A DNA stretch of 38,963 nucleotides from Candidatus Zhuqueibacterota bacterium (GTDB lineage: Bacteria; Zhuqueibacterota; Zhuqueibacteria; Residuimicrobiales; Oceaniaggregativiventaceae): positions 1-38,963 of the forward strand of contig WJMF01000074.1 in assembly GCA_014728085.1 (NCBI GenBank). Reading direction: 5' to 3'. Numbering within the stretch: position 1 is the stretch's first letter; each line of letters begins with the position of its first letter. The notes under the pieces were generated by a model. That model saw only the letters and a list, made by a program, of their open reading frames with translations, was not told the origin of the DNA and did not search any database. Below are positions 16,834 through 25,108 of this stretch, one piece after another. Both the position numbers and the translations under genes were made by a program.

Positions 16834-18525
16834 TTGCCATATCCCGAACAATATACACTTGGGGCCGTTCTGCAAAACAGCAGGGATTATTTTCCCGGCC
16901 ATAAAGCTCTTGCTGATCTCGCCGGCAAATCCTACACCTATGAGGAACTCTATCAAAAAGTCAGGGAGCTTGGTCATTCTTTGCAGAGTCAGGGTGTTTA
17001 CAGGGGCGATCTTGTCGCCATACTCAGCGAGAATAAACCGAATTGGGTGGTGGCCTACTTTGCCATTACGTCAATAGGCGCGGTAGCGGTTCCGATTTTG
17101 CCCGACTTTCAAACCAATCAGGTACATCACATTCTCAGGCAATCGGGCTGTAAAGCCATATTCGTATCGGAAAAACTCATTCACAAAATCGAAGACGGCC
17201 ATTTCGAAACATTGTCCACGATTATCCTGATCGATGACTTTTCGATACCGGTTCACAACCTGTCCGATAAGGTAAAAAAAGTGCTCAGGGAAGGTTCAAA
17301 AGAGTTTGGCAAAATCAAACAGGCTGCAAAGCGCCTTTCTCCGCTTCATTCTGAAAAGATAAACGAGGAGGATATCGCTTCGGTTATCTACACTTCAGGA
17401 ACCACCGGACACTCAAAGGGCGTCATGCTGACGCATCAAAACATCGTCTATGACGCTGTTGCAACCACGAAGATACAGGATGTTACACCCAACGACCGGC
17501 TCCTTTCCATTCTACCTCTTGCTCATAGCTACGAATGTACGGTTGGTATGATTATACCGATCATGCAGGGAGCGACGATATACTATCTCAACAAACCACC
17601 GACAGCACGAATTCTTTTGCCGGCGTTGGAAAAAGTAAAACCCACCATGATGTTGAGCGTACCCCTGATCATCGAAAAAATTTACAAGACAAAGATCGAG
17701 CCTGTCCTGCATGGCGGCAAGGCAATGCAATTGCTGCGGAAAATTCCGCCTTTGGAGAAACGCATCTATAAAATGATCGGCAAAAAACTCTTAAAATCTT
17801 TTGGCGGTTCCTTGAGATTCTTCGGTATCGGAGGGGCAGCAGTATCATCCGAAGTTGAACGATTCATGCGCAAGGCATCATTTCCGTATGCCATTGGTTA
17901 CGGATTGACGGAAACATCTCCCATCATTATCGGCACAAATGTTGAAGAAACCAAATTTCGTTCCGTCGGCAAGCCCCTTCCGGGGGTGGAGATACGTATT
18001 CATCGTCCCAATCCCAAAACCGGAGAAGGAGAAATCCGGGCCAGAGGTAAAATGGTCATGAAGGGATATTACCGGGATCCGGAGCGAACCAGAGAGGTTC
18101 TGGATGAAGAGGGTTGGTTAAAAACCGGAGATCTCGGAACAGTCGATGAAGAAGGGTATATATTTATCATAGGCCGCCTGAAAAACATGATACTTGGTCC
18201 GAGCGGGGAAAATATTTATCCTGAAGAGATAGAGGCGTTGCTCAATGAACATAAATATGTTTCTGAATCTTTGGTTTATGAACAGGAAAAATTACTGGTT
18301 GCAAGGGTACATCTGAATTATGAATCTTTGGATGAAAAATTCACAAAACAGAAATTGCCAGAATCTCAGATACACAAATCAATTGAAAAGCTGCTGCTTG
18401 AATTGCGACAGGGTGTCAACGAGTTGCTTCCCCTTTTCTCCCGAATTCATAAAATCATAGAGCAAACAGAACCATTTGAAAAAACGCCGACGCAAAAGAT
18501 CAAACGCTATTTATATGCCAATTGA
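16834..18525 (+). CDS. Long-chain acyl-CoA synthetase (AMP-forming)
   Basis: The enzyme activates fatty acids to acyl-CoA through an acyl-adenylate. The 563-residue protein has the AMP-binding P-loop YTSGTTGHSKGVM (about 186-198), the A5 motif GYGLTETSP, the A7/A8 region LKTGDLGTVDEEGYIFIIGR and the hinge-to-lysine segment ending FEKTPTQKIKRYL near the C-terminus. The start is a TTG at 16834 with an excellent GAGGAGGG site seven bases upstream; there is no better ATG. A terminator follows. Pairing with a carbamoyltransferase could be functional or simply adjacency. The exact acyl chain specificity cannot be read. Confidence 0.92.
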   Translation: MPYPEQYTLGAVLQNSRDYFPGHKALADLAGKSYTYEELYQKVRELGHSLQSQGVYRGDLVAILSENKPNWVVAYFAITSIGAVAVPILPDFQTNQVHHILRQSGCKAIFVSEKLIHKIEDGHFETLSTIILIDDFSIPVHNLSDKVKKVLREGSKEFGKIKQAAKRLSPLHSEKINEEDIASVIYTSGTTGHSKGVMLTHQNIVYDAVATTKIQDVTPNDRLLSILPLAHSYECTVGMIIPIMQGATIYYLNKPPTARILLPALEKVKPTMMLSVPLIIEKIYKTKIEPVLHGGKAMQLLRKIPPLEKRIYKMIGKKLLKSFGGSLRFFGIGGAAVSSEVERFMRKASFPYAIGYGLTETSPIIIGTNVEETKFRSVGKPLPGVEIRIHRPNPKTGEGEIRARGKMVMKGYYRDPERTREVLDEEGWLKTGDLGTVDEEGYIFIIGRLKNMILGPSGENIYPEEIEALLNEHKYVSESLVYEQEKLLVARVHLNYESLDEKFTKQKLPESQIHKSIEKLLLELRQGVNELLPLFSRIHKIIEQTEPFEKTPTQKIKRYLYAN

Positions 18526-18535
18526 AAAAAAATGA

Positions 18536-18560
18536 ACGGCACAGAGTTTGTACCGTTTTT
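18536..18560 (+). terminator. Rho-independent terminator after the acyl-CoA synthetase gene
   Basis: ACGGCACA (18536-18543) pairs with TGTACCGT (18549-18556) with one mismatch, followed by a five-base T run. It starts about ten bases after the stop at 18525. It probably ends the plus-strand transcript of the carbamoyltransferase group. Confidence 0.7.
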
Positions 18561-18781
18561 GCATTGAATAATTTATTATAAAGTCATTAAAGGGTCTCAT
18601 CTAAAAAACAACAATTTAAACCTTAATAGAGGACAAGGTATGGAGTAATCCCCGCTGGATTGACGCAAAGATGTAATGAATTTAGTACTCGTGTCATAAA
18701 TTTATTACAGGATAACGCAGAGAAGATGCCGGTTGCGGATTTAAATCGTCAGCAAACCATGACCTAAAACAGGAAAGCGAT

Positions 18782-19339
18782 ATGCTATATTTTGAACAGC
18801 TAAACACTGATTTGGAGACGATTTTAGAGGATTATACCCAATGGGCGGAGAGCTTGAAATTTTTTAATGTTGATTCCATGTATCCGGATCCACACTGGTG
18901 CGAACCGATACTCTTGCAATTTCTGGGTCAGGAGAAAAAATTAAATGTTCTCACCGGCCACAATAATCTCTATATCGAACGTGACTTTATTTCATTGCTT
19001 CATAAAAGAGGCGCCGAGATCGGAATTTCTTGCGGCCGGCAATCTGAATATAGCTGTCTCTGTTTTGAAAACCGCTCAAGAATAGCCATTGCCCTGGTAT
19101 TCTCGTATACCATTTCTCCACATTCGCAACAAAAATTACCATCCGGCGTTCTTTTGGATCAAAGCGACTCGATTTTTGAGCCGGTTAAAAAAGACCTGGA
19201 TATACTCTGGCTGTCAGGGATGCCGTTATCCCCGTTTCCCATCTATTCGGGCAGGTTCAAAAAGAACTGGTCTCCTGTTTCTCAACCCATATCGCAAGGA
19301 AGTCGTCCGAATCGGCAGCGGCAAAAATTCTTAAAATAA
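18782..19339 (+). CDS. Hypothetical protein, not recognised
   Basis: The 185-residue frame starts at an ATG with AGGAAAG upstream. I do not recognise a family. Residues 45-140 alternate short strands and helices (KLNVLTGHNNLYIERDF, then RGAEIGISCG, then a hydrophobic IAIALVFSYTI, then VLLDQSDSIF), loosely reminiscent of a single phospholipase D-like or TrmB-like half domain but lacking an HxK motif. The last 20 residues are basic and low complexity, and that part overlaps a coding-like frame on the other strand, so the true C-terminus may be degraded. It lies alone after a terminator, convergent with the oxidoreductase gene. Confidence 0.5.
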   Translation: MLYFEQLNTDLETILEDYTQWAESLKFFNVDSMYPDPHWCEPILLQFLGQEKKLNVLTGHNNLYIERDFISLLHKRGAEIGISCGRQSEYSCLCFENRSRIAIALVFSYTISPHSQQKLPSGVLLDQSDSIFEPVKKDLDILWLSGMPLSPFPIYSGRFKKNWSPVSQPISQGSRPNRQRQKFLK

Positions 19340-19495
19340 TCATTTTTTTTGCCGTCCGGATGAATTGCCAAATTTTTTGCTCTCTTGTACGATCCGTCGC
19401 GAACCATTGATTGCATGTCCGCAGCGATATCAGCCTCATCGATAATTTCCAGACCGGAAAAGGTTTTGATCGGGAATAATTTTTGATACCCTATG
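19282..19495 (-). pseudogene. Possible gene remnant after the oxidoreductase gene
   Basis: Reading the minus strand in a frame different from the preceding gene gives about 65 codons with natural-looking composition (for example GLEIIDEADIAADMQSMV, then RAKNLAIHPDG) ending at a TGA at 19282-19284. There is no ATG, GTG or TTG start, and the frame opens inside the 3' end of the oxidoreductase gene. It may be the tail of a gene whose front was lost, or chance. No family recognised. Confidence 0.3.
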
Positions 19496-20810
19496 ATTGT
19501 CGTTTTTTGAAAAATCCTTTTAACAATCCCGCAATCAACTCCTCGACCTCGATTACCCTTCTCTCTTTGATGGACCTGTTTGCTGCAATCCCGGTAAGAA
19601 TTGACCCTGCACCGGCAATATGATCCGCAGCCCGTCCCAGCGGATCCGTTTCCACGGGCGACCCAAACAAATGGTGCAGCATCAAATCGTCTCCACCGCC
19701 ATGTCCGCCGCTGGATTCACGAACAGGAATTTCTGACTCTTTGCCGGAATGCGGATAAAACCAGATCCAGGAGCCATCTTTCTCGGTTTCCGCCGGTATC
19801 TTGCCATCCGCGTTAATATACACAGTTTCACGAAGTTTGTGCTCCAGCCTTCCTTTGGTACCATTAAAGGCGATGATATAGCCTTCCCATGGCATGAATG
19901 CATTTAAAGAATAGGACATTTTCACACCATTTCTGTAATTGACGATCACATTCATACAGTCCTCGATATCGACAAGGTTGTCAAAAACGCACGCATCCCG
20001 ATAATAGCCGTCGTAATGCTCACATTCTGCATACATGGCGTTGAGATTGCTGTTCCGTTTTAAATCGAGGAAAAAAGCACAAACAGAGGCTTCAGGGCAT
20101 GTCATACACCGGTCTGTGCGTGAGGTTAGGCCCAATTCCCCGGCCATTGCAGGGGTATAGAACCGTTTCCGGCCGCTAGCCAAAACCGATTCCGGCAGGG
20201 AATCAATCCACCAGTTGATCAGGTCGAAATGGTGTGTCGCCTTGTGCACCAGCAAGCCGCCGGAATTTTTCTTTTGTCGATGCCAGCGCCGGAAATAATC
20301 CGCCCCATGTATGGTATCCAGCATCCAGTGAAAATCTATGGAAAGTACCCGGCCGATCATGTCTTGCTCGAGTAATTGCTTGATCTGGGTGCGAACCGGT
20401 GAATAACGATAATTAAAAGCGACTTTGACTGTTTTACCGGTTCTGCGTTGGGTTTCGAGAATTTTACGACACCGTTCTGAATCTATTGTCAGCGGTTTTT
20501 CAGTAATGACATGACAGCCCTTTTCCAGAGCCCGGCAAATGTAATCGTCATGGGTAGAATCAATTGAAGTAACGATAACATAGTCCGGACGAATGCTTAA
20601 CAGCATGTCATCAAATTGATCAGCATGCCAGGTATCGATTTCTTTATGGAATTGATTCAACGCCCGCTGCCGGGAAAGATTCAGCCGACCCCGATTGATA
20701 TCGCATAGTGCCACCAATTCGCACCATCGGGAAAACGGACCCAGCAAGGCATCGCGAAAGAGTTCATGCCTGCCTCCTAATCCCACCTGTACATATGTCT
20801 TTTTGCGCAC
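19491..20810 (-). CDS. Gfo/Idh/MocA family oxidoreductase with cysteine-rich insert
   Basis: The 439-residue protein has an N-terminal Rossmann fold (YVQVGLGGRHELF, then LVALCDINRGR) and the family motif TEKPLT, with a substrate-domain block GGLLVHKATHHFDLINWW. Such enzymes oxidise or reduce sugars and inositols with NAD(P). Unusual is an insertion around residues 240-290 with CMTCPEASVC and later ECEHYDGYYRDAC, five cysteines that could hold a metal or disulfides; similar inserts exist in a subset of the family. The start is a GTG at 20810 with GGAG upstream; the frame is open to 20894, but that stretch overlaps the end of the preceding gene. Substrate unknown. It probably shares a transcript with the pyruvate-kinase-like gene. 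Confidence 0.88.
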   Translation of the reverse strand: MRKKTYVQVGLGGRHELFRDALLGPFSRWCELVALCDINRGRLNLSRQRALNQFHKEIDTWHADQFDDMLLSIRPDYVIVTSIDSTHDDYICRALEKGCHVITEKPLTIDSERCRKILETQRRTGKTVKVAFNYRYSPVRTQIKQLLEQDMIGRVLSIDFHWMLDTIHGADYFRRWHRQKKNSGGLLVHKATHHFDLINWWIDSLPESVLASGRKRFYTPAMAGELGLTSRTDRCMTCPEASVCAFFLDLKRNSNLNAMYAECEHYDGYYRDACVFDNLVDIEDCMNVIVNYRNGVKMSYSLNAFMPWEGYIIAFNGTKGRLEHKLRETVYINADGKIPAETEKDGSWIWFYPHSGKESEIPVRESSGGHGGGDDLMLHHLFGSPVETDPLGRAADHIAGAGSILTGIAANRSIKERRVIEVEELIAGLLKGFFKKRQS

Positions 20811-20857
20811 GAGAAACTCCGATTTGAAAAATGAAATAAAGAATACCCACTCCGGGA

Positions 20858-21841
20858 TTACCCATCCGTACGAAAAAGGGCTGCATAACGACAACTTTTA
20901 ACCGGGTCGTGCCCGATAGCGGTTTCATCGGATAAAACCAGTCCCGCATAGCCCCGGACAAGAGCATCATAGAGATGAACGATTTCCGAGCGCGTTGGGT
21001 CAGAGCTTGTCGTCATATGGTGCAGCACCTGCCCTGCCAGCAGCACCGGTCTGGGTATTTTAGCAATTCTTTTGCTAAAATCATAAATCGAAATCGCCAT
21101 TTTTCGCAATCCCAGTTCAGCACCAAGGTCACCACGACACAGCCATAGAGCATCCGAATGATATGCGATTCTCATGGCATCGTCAATCGCGCTCTGACGT
21201 TCGAGTTTGGCAATAATAACAGCCGAAGGACCAATAACATCGCGGTATTTTCTCATTTCCAGATGGTCGCGAATATAAGAAACGGCAAATTGAACAAAGT
21301 GGAATTTTTCAACCCTTTCAATGATATGCAAATCCTTATCGCCGGGGGATTCGTGACGGTAATCAGATTTGGAATAGGTAATTCCTTTATTGGGATATAT
21401 TTTGCCCCCCTGAACAATCGTGGCGCGAATCCGGTTCGGTTCGATTTCATCTACAGCAAGACTATTTCTGGCATCGTTGAGTATAATCTCCCCACTTGAA
21501 CGCCGGGCAGCTTTAAAAAAATCGGGATGCGGCACCGGCAAGGTAGCCTTGTTTTCAGCAGAGTCAGAATGAACAAAATCGATTTTCTGACCCTGCCGAA
21601 GCTCAAAAGGGGAAAATCGTCCCAGCCTCCATTTGCTCCCCTGCAGATCGAGTACAACGGGGAAAAACGATTGCCGATCGGAAAAAAACATCTCCAGAAC
21701 CTTCAATTGTTGCAGCAATTCATCCACAGTCATATGCGAAGTATTGAGGCGAAATCCGGTAACCCCGCCATCCAACATCGCTTCCCAGATCGAATCCGTC
21801 TGGCTGGAGGGGCCGAGAGTCGAGATGATGCTATATTTCAT
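20858..21841 (-). CDS. Divergent short pyruvate-kinase-like protein
   Basis: The 327-residue protein aligns by eye with domains A and B of pyruvate kinase but ends after SDETAIGHDP and lacks the C-terminal allosteric domain. Retained motifs are STLGPSS, FRLNTSH (Arg, Asn, Ser and His kept), IIAKLER (catalytic Lys and metal Glu kept) and CRGDLGAELG (metal Asp kept). Changed motifs are DLQGSKWRLG where classical enzymes have DTKGPEIRTG, and LAGQVLHHM where ATQMLESM is usual, removing the active-site Thr. A B-domain stretch ILNDARNSLAV and VQGGKIYPNKGIT is present. The start has a GGAG site. Activity may be on a substrate other than phosphoenolpyruvate, or lost. It lies 35 bases after a secreted peptidase gene. 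Confidence 0.7.
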   Translation of the reverse strand: MKYSIISTLGPSSQTDSIWEAMLDGGVTGFRLNTSHMTVDELLQQLKVLEMFFSDRQSFFPVVLDLQGSKWRLGRFSPFELRQGQKIDFVHSDSAENKATLPVPHPDFFKAARRSSGEIILNDARNSLAVDEIEPNRIRATIVQGGKIYPNKGITYSKSDYRHESPGDKDLHIIERVEKFHFVQFAVSYIRDHLEMRKYRDVIGPSAVIIAKLERQSAIDDAMRIAYHSDALWLCRGDLGAELGLRKMAISIYDFSKRIAKIPRPVLLAGQVLHHMTTSSDPTRSEIVHLYDALVRGYAGLVLSDETAIGHDPVKSCRYAALFRTDG

Positions 21842-21876
21842 CCGTTTCTCCGGTTGCGGAATCCGGAATGGCGAAC

Positions 21877-23508
21877 CTAGTCTTCATCCGGGAGTTCCTT
21901 CATTTGAAAATGATCACCGGTATCATCGACAATACGGCGGTACCAGCTCGCCGGATACCCCGGATGCGTTACCTCGCCAAGCTCGTTCTTTACATTGCCG
22001 TCCAGATACTTGTAGATTAAAAATTCACCCAATTGTCTGTAACGCTGAACGGTATTATTGCCGGATTCAACGCTATAATCGGTAAGATACTCTATAGCCA
22101 TATACGGTGACTTTTTGTATAATTCAAGTGCCGCGGCTTCAATTTGCGGTTGTTGCGCCATAAACCGGCCTTCCAACTCTCTTTGCACCTTCTGGACATC
22201 TTTGATCATGTCCGCGTATCGCAAGTAGCTGTAATTGGAAACGAAATTAAAAACCCAGAATGCGGATTCCCAGGTAAAGTGGTGAAAATCACCCGTTCCC
22301 ACTGCATAACTTTCGGGCACCTTTGTAATGTTACAATAGACCGGAATATAAACCGTGCTATAGGTATCATCAACACCAAACCAGAGCACTCCACCGATTG
22401 GATCCGGCAACCAAGATCTGGCCTGTGCCACAAATGAAAAACCGGTTTGCTGGGTAGAGGTGGCACGCTCGTTACAATAGTCAACACTGTCAACCTGCCA
22501 GGTTAAGGGGCGCCAACGATACGGAAGCTTGTAGGGGCCGGCTCCGATATCTTTGGTCATATCGAATTCAGAACCTTCAAAGTGATCCCGCATCAGCTCT
22601 TCGACATCTCTCACCGACAGTTTTGTATCCGGTTTGATCCATAGCGGCATGGGCTCTGCTCCGCTCACGCCTTTAACATAATCCATGGATAAATTTAAAG
22701 AAGGGGCAACACGCCGGAACATACTCCACACACGGCTTTCACAAAAACGAAGGGCGCCATAATCCAGCGGCGCGTAGGCATCGGCAAAACTAAATGCTTC
22801 ATCTTCTCCTTCAAAATACCCTTTTTCTTTTGCCAGACTGATTACCTCTTTCTCATAAAGACAATTTTCAGGATCATCGAGGGGAAATGTGCGAATACGG
22901 GCCTGATTGGCATGAGCGCTAACATAACCATCGGGAATTTTGCGGGCGACCCACACAGCACCTTTCCTGTCCGGTCCTTTGCCAATCATTTCCATAATCC
23001 AGACCTCATTCGGATCCGCAATGGAGAATGATTCTCCGGTGCTGTAATACCCATATCTCTCTACCAAATCCGCCATTATTTCAATCGCCTGCCGCGCCGT
23101 TTTGGCCCGCTGGAGGGTGACATACATCAGGCTGCCGTAATCCATAATGCCTTTTGAATTTTTCAATTCGGTTCTGCCGGTATAGGTGGTTTCGCCAATA
23201 GAAACCTGGTGTTCGTTCATGTTACCAACCACGGTAAAGGTGTGAGGCACCTGTTCGATTTGTCCGAGATATTTCCCGGTGTCCCATTCATAAATATCCA
23301 GCATTTCACCGGGTAAATGGTCTGCTGCTGCTGTATAATAGAGCTCACCGTATAATACGTGCGCATCTGCGGCATAAGTGATCATGGTCGATCCGTCGGT
23401 GGAAGCCCCTTTGGAAATCAAAAAATTGGTACAGGCCTGTGCTGAAACGGCCCATAGTACTGCCAAACCAGTCAGAAAAAGCATCCTAAATAATCTGTTT
23501 CGTTCCAT
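21877..23508 (-). CDS. Secreted C69-family dipeptidase
   Basis: The 543-residue protein has a signal peptide (RLFRMLFLTGLAVLWAVSAQA) cleaved just before Cys26 of CTNFLISKGASTDGS. That cysteine is the expected N-terminal nucleophile of C69/PepD peptidases, as in the Ntn-hydrolase fold. Further family blocks are TYAADAH, GNMNEHQVSIGETT, DYGSLMYVTLQRAKTARQAI, SFSIADPNEVWIMEMIGKG and YVSAHANQARI. The C-terminal 150 residues are helical. Its likely place is the periplasm or outside the cell, cleaving dipeptides. The start has an AGAGGAT site. It heads a minus-strand group with the pyruvate-kinase-like and Gfo/Idh genes. Confidence 0.9.
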   Translation of the reverse strand: MERNRLFRMLFLTGLAVLWAVSAQACTNFLISKGASTDGSTMITYAADAHVLYGELYYTAAADHLPGEMLDIYEWDTGKYLGQIEQVPHTFTVVGNMNEHQVSIGETTYTGRTELKNSKGIMDYGSLMYVTLQRAKTARQAIEIMADLVERYGYYSTGESFSIADPNEVWIMEMIGKGPDRKGAVWVARKIPDGYVSAHANQARIRTFPLDDPENCLYEKEVISLAKEKGYFEGEDEAFSFADAYAPLDYGALRFCESRVWSMFRRVAPSLNLSMDYVKGVSGAEPMPLWIKPDTKLSVRDVEELMRDHFEGSEFDMTKDIGAGPYKLPYRWRPLTWQVDSVDYCNERATSTQQTGFSFVAQARSWLPDPIGGVLWFGVDDTYSTVYIPVYCNITKVPESYAVGTGDFHHFTWESAFWVFNFVSNYSYLRYADMIKDVQKVQRELEGRFMAQQPQIEAAALELYKKSPYMAIEYLTDYSVESGNNTVQRYRQLGEFLIYKYLDGNVKNELGEVTHPGYPASWYRRIVDDTGDHFQMKELPDED

Positions 23509-23657
23509 CGTTATCCTCTAGTTTTATCCGTTTAGTTCCTCTGTGAATTGAATCCTGCCAAAATCGCAATCCGAATTGGTTGCTGAATATCCTTTTTCCC
23601 AACCCTTGAATGAATCGTGAAAATAAAAATATCTTTGAGGGAGCGTTTTGCGGCAAC

Positions 23658-23923
23658 CTAATCGTTGCTGTGATTTAGAAAAGTACCGGATCTGTATTCT
23701 TCAAAAACCGTCCGAATTCCTTCTTTGGTATTCATTACAATCGGTCCGTGCGGGACAACGGTTTCGTTGAGAGGTTTTCCTGAAACCAGGATGAAACGCA
23801 TATCCTCGGAATCCGTTTCGATTGGTACATGCTGGTAGCCAAGAACCCGTTTCAGATGCACACGGCGCCTTCAAGGGTCGGTTTACCGCGGATCACTTTT
23901 TTAATTTTACGTATTTTATTCAT
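23658..23923 (-). pseudogene. Pirin remnant with internal deletion and frameshift
   Basis: From the ATG at 23923 the frame encodes MNKIRKIKKVIRGKPTLEGA, the conserved pirin N-terminus. It then shifts near 23863, where one base is missing, and continues in another frame as VHLKRVLGYQHVP. This is followed directly by the pirin C-terminus RFILVSGKPLNE, GPIVMNT and EEYRSGTF. Intact pirins have about 280-300 residues; here the two ends are joined with roughly 200 residues gone, including the cupin metal-binding motif. Restoring one base gives a continuous mini-frame, so the frameshift alone could be a sequencing error, but the large internal deletion cannot. Not expected to be functional. Confidence 0.85.
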
Positions 23924-24012
23924 AGCTTTCCTCATAACATAGTACAGCAATATAATTCATATGAATTATAAACACAATAAAAAGCGATGATAAAGATAAC
24001 AAGAAACGCGAA

Positions 24013-25050
24013 TTACATCCTTAAACCGGCGGCGAGTTTTTCGACAAGGGCCACGGCATTTCGTGTCGGCGTTTCCGGCTGCAACTCTTTGGCCGGAGCC
24101 AGAATAAAACCTCCTCCCTGCCCCATTACGCGGCAGAGTTCTGTTACCTTTTCCTCTATCTCTTCAGGCGTTCCAAAAGGCAGGGTACTCTGACTGCCCA
24201 GGCAGCCCCAAAAGGCGATCTTGTCACCCCATTTAACTTTCAGATCATATGGATCCATACCCCGGGCTTCGGGTTGAACGCTCTCAAGGACATCCAGGCC
24301 AATATCGATAATATCCGGCATAATGTCGGCAATGCTTCCACAACAGTGCGAAATAACGGCTTTACCTTTGGCATGGACTTTTTCATATATTCTGGCATAC
24401 CGTGGTTTGAAAAATTTACGCCATCGTTCCGGTCCGACCAGCACACCGCGCTGATCTCCCCAATCATCGCCAAACATCACCGCATCGATTTCGGGAAGCT
24501 GTTCACAAGTATAATCGATGTAAACCATAAATTGTTCCGTGATACGGTCCAACAGCTCTTCATAAAAGTCAGGTGCACAGGCAATGTCGATCAAGACATT
24601 CTCAAATCCCCGTATTCCCCAGCTGGTCTCGAACAAGCCCCAGCCTATCATTCCAATGAGATAGCGTTTACCCTGATTTTGACGATATGCTTCCCTCACC
24701 TTTTCGAGTTCTTTGCCCTGGAAAAAGAACTTGTCAGGCACCGGCCAGGTATAACCGCTGAGATCCGGCTGAGCGAGTGCGGGAGCATGAAGATGAAAAG
24801 GCCGTCGGTCCACGCGCCAAAGCGAGCCGTATGGATCAACATCGATACCCTTTTGCGATGTAGGTTGCTTTTTCATCGTATCAACTACAGTATAGCTCTG
24901 AATAAAAGTTTCAAGCTTTTGTTTCCACTGAGGGTTTCCATAGTAGGCGTCCAGTCGTTTTTCCACATCTTCTTCCCAGAAAAGGGTATAGGGAATCGTT
25001 TCTGTCTGTTGATGGTTAATCTGAGCCCTGACGATATCACGGGGATTCAT
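24013..25050 (-). CDS. Uroporphyrinogen decarboxylase-fold protein (methyltransferase-like)
   Basis: The 345-residue protein is of the UroD/MtaA/CmuA superfamily. Conserved pieces include DAVMFGDDWGDQRGVLVGPE, the possible zinc motif SHCCGS (His235, Cys237), a late GCLGSQSTLPFGTPEEIEEKV and GGGFILAPAKELQPETP. It lacks the Arg-rich N-terminal substrate motif of heme-pathway HemE, and no heme genes are nearby. The group is often linked to corrinoid-dependent methyl transfer, but no corrinoid protein gene is adjacent, so the substrate is unknown. The start has AGGA upstream. It is separate from the second UroD-type gene at 30020-31030. Confidence 0.82.
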   Translation of the reverse strand: MNPRDIVRAQINHQQTETIPYTLFWEEDVEKRLDAYYGNPQWKQKLETFIQSYTVVDTMKKQPTSQKGIDVDPYGSLWRVDRRPFHLHAPALAQPDLSGYTWPVPDKFFFQGKELEKVREAYRQNQGKRYLIGMIGWGLFETSWGIRGFENVLIDIACAPDFYEELLDRITEQFMVYIDYTCEQLPEIDAVMFGDDWGDQRGVLVGPERWRKFFKPRYARIYEKVHAKGKAVISHCCGSIADIMPDIIDIGLDVLESVQPEARGMDPYDLKVKWGDKIAFWGCLGSQSTLPFGTPEEIEEKVTELCRVMGQGGGFILAPAKELQPETPTRNAVALVEKLAAGLRM

Positions 25051-25108
25051 GCGGTGTCCTTTCTTATTATCATAATGGCTTTTACGATCGGTTAACGGTA
25101 TTGATCCG

